From Syntrophomonas sp. (GTDB taxonomy: Bacteria; Bacillota; Syntrophomonadia; Syntrophomonadales; Syntrophomonadaceae): a DNA stretch of 10,199 nt. Made by a program: the position numbers and the translations under genes. The notes beneath the pieces were generated by a model, which was given only the letters and a program-made list of their open reading frames with translations, was not told where the DNA came from and did no database searches. The stretch's first letter is position 1; every line of letters begins with the position of its first letter. This document shows, piece by piece, positions 7,273-10,199 of the stretch. The stretch is taken from positions 1 through 10,199 of the forward strand of contig JAQUUV010000034.1 of the NCBI GenBank assembly GCA_028693695.1. Reading direction: 5' to 3'.

Positions 7273-7407
7273 CGTGAGGGTAGTGTGCGCAATTCAAAGA
7301 CTTAAAGCAGAGAAGATGCCCGCTTCTTGTCAACCATAAGTTATGTGATTAATTCCCGCTTTTCTATCAAATAATACAAACAAGATTATGAAAAGGTGGA
7401 ATGCATG
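7273..7407 (+). promoter_or_regulatory. pflB leader region, promoter not resolved
   Basis: The stretch just upstream of pflB holds a small hairpin (AGAAG 7311-7315 with CTTCT 7323-7327). A poor promoter-like pair is also present: TTAATT at 7349-7354, a 17-bp gap, then TAATAC at 7372-7377. Neither is persuasive. The clear element is the ribosome binding site AAGGTGG (7393-7399), which selects the ATG at 7408 (8-nt gap) or 7405 (5-nt gap). No small gene is seen. Confidence 0.3.
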
Positions 7408-9633
7408 ATGGAAGCATGGAAAGGTTTTGTCCCCGGGCATTGGATGCAGGAGATCAACGTTAGAGATTTCATTCAAAAGAATTATACCCCTTATGATGGC
7501 GATCATCGATTCCTGGTCGATCCTAGCGAAATAACCTGCCAGCTCTGGGGTCAGTGCCAGGATCTGCTACGCCAGGAGCATGATAAGGGCGGAGTATTAA
7601 AGGTTGACCCCCATATTCCCATAACAATTATGAGCCATAATCCCGGATATATTGATAAGAGCCTGGAGAAAATCATCGGGCTGCAAACCGATGAACCCTT
7701 AAAACGCGGAATCAATGTTTATGGAGGGCTGAACACCACCGTCAAGGCTTGTGAGGCTTATGGATATGAGATCGATGCCACCTTAAAAGAATTTTTCACC
7801 ACTCACCGGCGCACCCATAATGATGGAGTTTTTAGCGTCTATACCCCGGAGATGAAAACCGCCCGCCGGGTAGGTATCATAACGGGACTGCCCGACTCTT
7901 ACGGACGCGGTAGAATAATCGGCGACTACCGAAGGGTAGCACTTTACGGGGTAGATTTTCTCATTGCAAGCAAAAAGAGTGACCTGGCTGGGCTCAATAA
8001 ATCCATGCAAGCAGATAGCATCCAATTACGGGAGGAAATTTCCGATCAAATTGCCGCCATGCAGGAACTAAAAAAAATGGCTGCCACCTACGGTTTTGAC
8101 ATCTCTCTTCCCGCCTCCAACGCCTGTGAAGCAGTACAATGGCTGTATTTCGCCTACTTAGCCGCTATCAAGGAACAAAACGGTGCCGCCATGAGTCTTG
8201 GACGGACTTCCACCTTTTTAGATATATTCATTGCCAGAGATATTCAGGCCGGTGTACTGAGTGAAGCCCTAGCCCAGGAATTAATCGACCACCTAGTTAT
8301 TAAACTGCGCCTGGTGAGACATCTGCGGACACCTGAGTATAACAGTCTCTTTGCCGGAGACCCTAATTGGGTCACGGAATCAATAGGCGGCGCAGGTATA
8401 GATGGCAGACCTATGGTTACCAAAACCAGCTTCCGTTTCCTCCATACCCTGGAAAGTTTGGGCCCGGCTCCCGAACCCAATATGACCGTCCTCTGGTCCA
8501 GCAATTTGCCCACCTACTTCAAGAACTACTGTGCTCATATATCCATCCAAACCAGCGCCATCCAGTATGAGAACGATGACCTTATGCGCCCGTATTATGG
8601 AGATGATTATGGTATTGCCTGCTGTGTTTCAGCCATGAAAATGGGAAAAGACATGCAATTCTTTGGTGCCAGATGCAACTTGGCCAAGCTCCTTCTCTAT
8701 GCCCTTAACGGCGGACGGGATGAAATGACCGGTGATCAGGTAGGACTGGAAATGCCTATGTATGAGGATAAATACCTGGATTTTGATGAAGTAATGCGAC
8801 GCTTTTGTATGCAGATGGACTGGCTTAGTTCACTCTATGTGAACACCATGAATGCAATCCATTACATGCATGACCGTTACGCTTATGAAAAAATTGAAAT
8901 GGCCCTGCATGACAGCACCCTCCAACGCTACATGGCCTTTGGCATCGCTGGTTTATCTGTAGTGGCTGACTCGCTCTCCGCCATTAAATATGCACGGGTG
9001 CAAGTAGTAAAAGATGACCGAGGAATTATTAATGACTTCGTTGTTAGCGGTGATTTTCCCAAATTCGGAAACGACGATGACCGGGTAGACCTGATGGCAG
9101 TGGATGTAGTCAGAACCTTTACCCGTAAGCTACAGAAATATCCCACTTATAAAAACGCTCTGCATACTCTGTCGGTTCTTACCATTACCTCCAATGTGGT
9201 CTATGGCAAGCATACCGGCACTACCCCGGACGGCAGAAAGCAGGGAGAACCCCTTGCTCCCGGAGCCAACCCGTTACATGGACGAGAGGAAAACGGGGCT
9301 ATTGCCGCTTGTAATTCTGTGGCGAAAATCCCCTATGAATACGCCAAGGACGGTATATCCTACACCTTTTCCGTAGCTCCTTCTGCCCTGGGAACTACAC
9401 CATCCGAACAGACCCACAATCTGACTGGTTTACTGGATGGATATTTTGCTCAGGAAGGTCAGCATATAAACATCAATGCAGTCAGCCTGGATACCTTAAA
9501 AGAAGCCATGGATCACCCGGAAAAATATCCCGACTTAACCATTCGGGTTTCCGGCTATGCCGTGCATTTCATCAAACTCAGCCGGGAACAGCAGGAAGAA
9601 ATTATTATGCGCACATTTTATAAGCAACTTTAA
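7408..9633 (+). CDS. pflB: Formate C-acetyltransferase (pyruvate formate-lyase)
   Basis: PflB is a cytoplasmic glycyl-radical enzyme converting pyruvate and CoA to acetyl-CoA and formate; it is the oxygen-sensitive route of anaerobes. The protein is 741 aa from ATG 7408, close to the roughly 750-760 aa norm. The start is chosen because the MEAWKGF N-terminus matches PFL and the ribosome binding site is 8 nt away; ATG 7405 or GTG 7396 would add 1 or 4 residues. The active-site cysteine pair sits in YGIACCVSAMKMGK (C405-C406). The radical glycine sits in the C-terminal RVSGYAVHF (G716), 26 residues from the end as expected. QFFGARCNLAKLLLYALNGG and the SLGRTSTFLDIF block are also typical. CC plus RVSGYAV separates true PFL from glycerol or choline lyases of the same superfamily. 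It needs PflA (radical SAM activase), which is not adjacent in this window. A terminator follows at once. Confidence 0.97.
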   Translation: MEAWKGFVPGHWMQEINVRDFIQKNYTPYDGDHRFLVDPSEITCQLWGQCQDLLRQEHDKGGVLKVDPHIPITIMSHNPGYIDKSLEKIIGLQTDEPLKRGINVYGGLNTTVKACEAYGYEIDATLKEFFTTHRRTHNDGVFSVYTPEMKTARRVGIITGLPDSYGRGRIIGDYRRVALYGVDFLIASKKSDLAGLNKSMQADSIQLREEISDQIAAMQELKKMAATYGFDISLPASNACEAVQWLYFAYLAAIKEQNGAAMSLGRTSTFLDIFIARDIQAGVLSEALAQELIDHLVIKLRLVRHLRTPEYNSLFAGDPNWVTESIGGAGIDGRPMVTKTSFRFLHTLESLGPAPEPNMTVLWSSNLPTYFKNYCAHISIQTSAIQYENDDLMRPYYGDDYGIACCVSAMKMGKDMQFFGARCNLAKLLLYALNGGRDEMTGDQVGLEMPMYEDKYLDFDEVMRRFCMQMDWLSSLYVNTMNAIHYMHDRYAYEKIEMALHDSTLQRYMAFGIAGLSVVADSLSAIKYARVQVVKDDRGIINDFVVSGDFPKFGNDDDRVDLMAVDVVRTFTRKLQKYPTYKNALHTLSVLTITSNVVYGKHTGTTPDGRKQGEPLAPGANPLHGREENGAIAACNSVAKIPYEYAKDGISYTFSVAPSALGTTPSEQTHNLTGLLDGYFAQEGQHININAVSLDTLKEAMDHPEKYPDLTIRVSGYAVHFIKLSREQQEEIIMRTFYKQL

Positions 9634-9696
9634 AATACAACTCACCAAACCCGGTGCTCATTATCCCCAGTACCCTGCTCAACAATAACTATTCTT

Positions 9697-9738
9697 AAGC
9701 TGATGTCAAAATCGATCGATTTTAGACACGGCTTTTTT
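9697..9738 (+). terminator. Intrinsic terminator after pflB, built on a 16-bp perfect palindrome
   Basis: The core AAAATCGATCGATTTT (9708-9723) is a perfect 16-bp palindrome. Flanking TGTC/GACA (4 bp, one bulged A) and AAGC/GCTT (4 bp) extend the stem across a small internal loop, and TTTTTT (9733-9738) overlaps and follows the stem. This is a good rho-independent terminator for pflB, 64 nt after its stop. The dyad ends only 12-16 bp before the -35 of the next promoter, so it could also serve as a TetR-type operator. Confidence 0.7.
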
Positions 9739-9739
9739 A

Positions 9740-9768
9740 TTGACAAATCATGGGTACGAAATTAAAAT
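9740..9768 (+). promoter_or_regulatory. Sigma-A promoter for the TetR-family gene
   Basis: A perfect -35 TTGACA (9740-9745), a 17-bp spacer and a -10 TAAAAT (9763-9768, one mismatch) make a near-consensus housekeeping promoter. Transcription would start near 9775, about 50 nt before the TTG start codon at 9826. It begins immediately after the pflB terminator T-tract, so the regulator is probably transcribed independently of pflB. Such a strong promoter would usually be held down by the repressor it drives. Confidence 0.75.
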
Positions 9769-9825
9769 AGAGCAATAAAACTAGTTGGTCATTTTTAACA
9801 CCATTCAGACAGGAGGCTGGCGTTT

Positions 9826-10199
9826 TTGTCACTTAAGGATCAACAAAAGGAATTTAAAAAACAGGTGATAGCTGAGGCTGCTGCCAAACTCTTCTTAAAT
9901 CAACCCTTTGAATCAGTAACCATGGATGAATTAGCACGGACTCTGGGGTGTGCCAAGGGTACAATTTACCTTCATTTTGAAAACAAAGACCATATTTTGA
10001 CCTACCTTATATCTCAGGGCTTGGAAAAGCTCTGTGCTGATATTGAAGATCAATGTTTGCATAATCCTGATCTGATGTCAGCCATAAATAACTATTTGGT
10101 GTTGCAATACCACTTCTTCCGAGAGTTTAATCAGATCTTGTCTTCCTGGGGTCGCCGCCGCATGCAAAATCATATTAAAGAGGAATGGATAGATGATAT
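9826..10199 (+). CDS. TetR/AcrR-family transcriptional regulator, cut by the window edge
   Basis: The first 124 residues of a DNA-binding repressor are present; the ligand-binding part continues past the right edge. The start is TTG 9826, supported by a perfect AGGAGG (9811-9816) at 9-nt spacing and by the N-terminus MSLKDQQKEFKKQVIAEAAAKLF, typical of the family. The helix-turn-helix is clear at about residues 33-58: VTMDELARTLGCAKGTIYLHFENKDHIL. It has the signature glycine, GTIY and HFxxKDxIL of TetR_N. The remainder, rich in aromatic residues and Leu (QYHFFREFNQIL), is consistent with the start of the all-helical effector domain, which varies too much to name a ligand. It has its own promoter. 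The target is not determined; efflux or fatty-acid genes to the right, or self-regulation, are the usual options. Confidence 0.93.
   Translation, partial: MSLKDQQKEFKKQVIAEAAAKLFLNQPFESVTMDELARTLGCAKGTIYLHFENKDHILTYLISQGLEKLCADIEDQCLHNPDLMSAINNYLVLQYHFFREFNQILSSWGRRRMQNHIKEEWIDD

Noticed and set aside
7117..7305. 62-codon plus-strand reading frame between gdhA and pflB
   Set aside because: It has no ribosome binding site, its start overlaps the gdhA promoter region, and its C-terminal part is the translation of the domain V-like hairpin. The palindrome accounts for much of the rest.
7311..7327. AGAAG/CTTCT hairpin as a terminator or domain VI
   Set aside because: The stem is only 5 bp with no T-run, and it does not show the bulged-A arrangement of domain VI.

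Overview
The window looks like chromosomal DNA from an anaerobic, low-to-moderate GC member of the Bacillota, probably a clostridial or Syntrophomonas-like lineage. The evidence is strong GGAGG-type ribosome binding sites, TTG start codons, a YdiF-type ABC-F protein, an oxygen-sensitive glycyl-radical pyruvate formate-lyase and a clostridial-type glutamate dehydrogenase. The genus is an inference; there is no rRNA or other strict marker.

Layout. Four genes run leftward on the minus strand in the left 7.1 kb. In order of transcription they are: glutamate dehydrogenase (7098-5812); a large multidomain protein with a PEP-synthase-type ATP-grasp domain and a C-terminal nucleotidyltransferase (5760-2557); a hairpin that probably terminates that pair (2471-2490); an ABC-F ATPase (2323-389); and the start of a small membrane protein of probable YdbS/bPH2 type that runs off the left edge (205-1). 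Two genes run rightward: pyruvate formate-lyase (7408-9633), and a TetR-family regulator cut by the right edge (9826-10199). Between these two lie an intrinsic terminator and a near-consensus sigma-A promoter.

How they fit together. gdhA and the ATP-grasp/nucleotidyltransferase gene are 51 bp apart with no visible terminator, so they are probably co-transcribed. The second protein has the ATP-binding half of PEP synthase but no phospho-histidine or PEP/pyruvate barrel domain. It also carries a GAF-like N-terminus, so it looks more like a sensor/modifier than a gluconeogenic enzyme. PflB supplies acetyl-CoA and formate from pyruvate; its activase gene is not in the window.

The 309-bp gap between the divergent gdhA and pflB genes is the richest non-coding stretch. 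It holds a 43-bp near-perfect palindrome with YTGTAT motifs phased every 22 bp, and a 33-nt hairpin that resembles a decayed group II intron domain V. The rest is ordinary housekeeping or central metabolism. I found no CRISPR array, tRNA, rRNA or intact mobile element, and no clear new defence or biosynthetic system.
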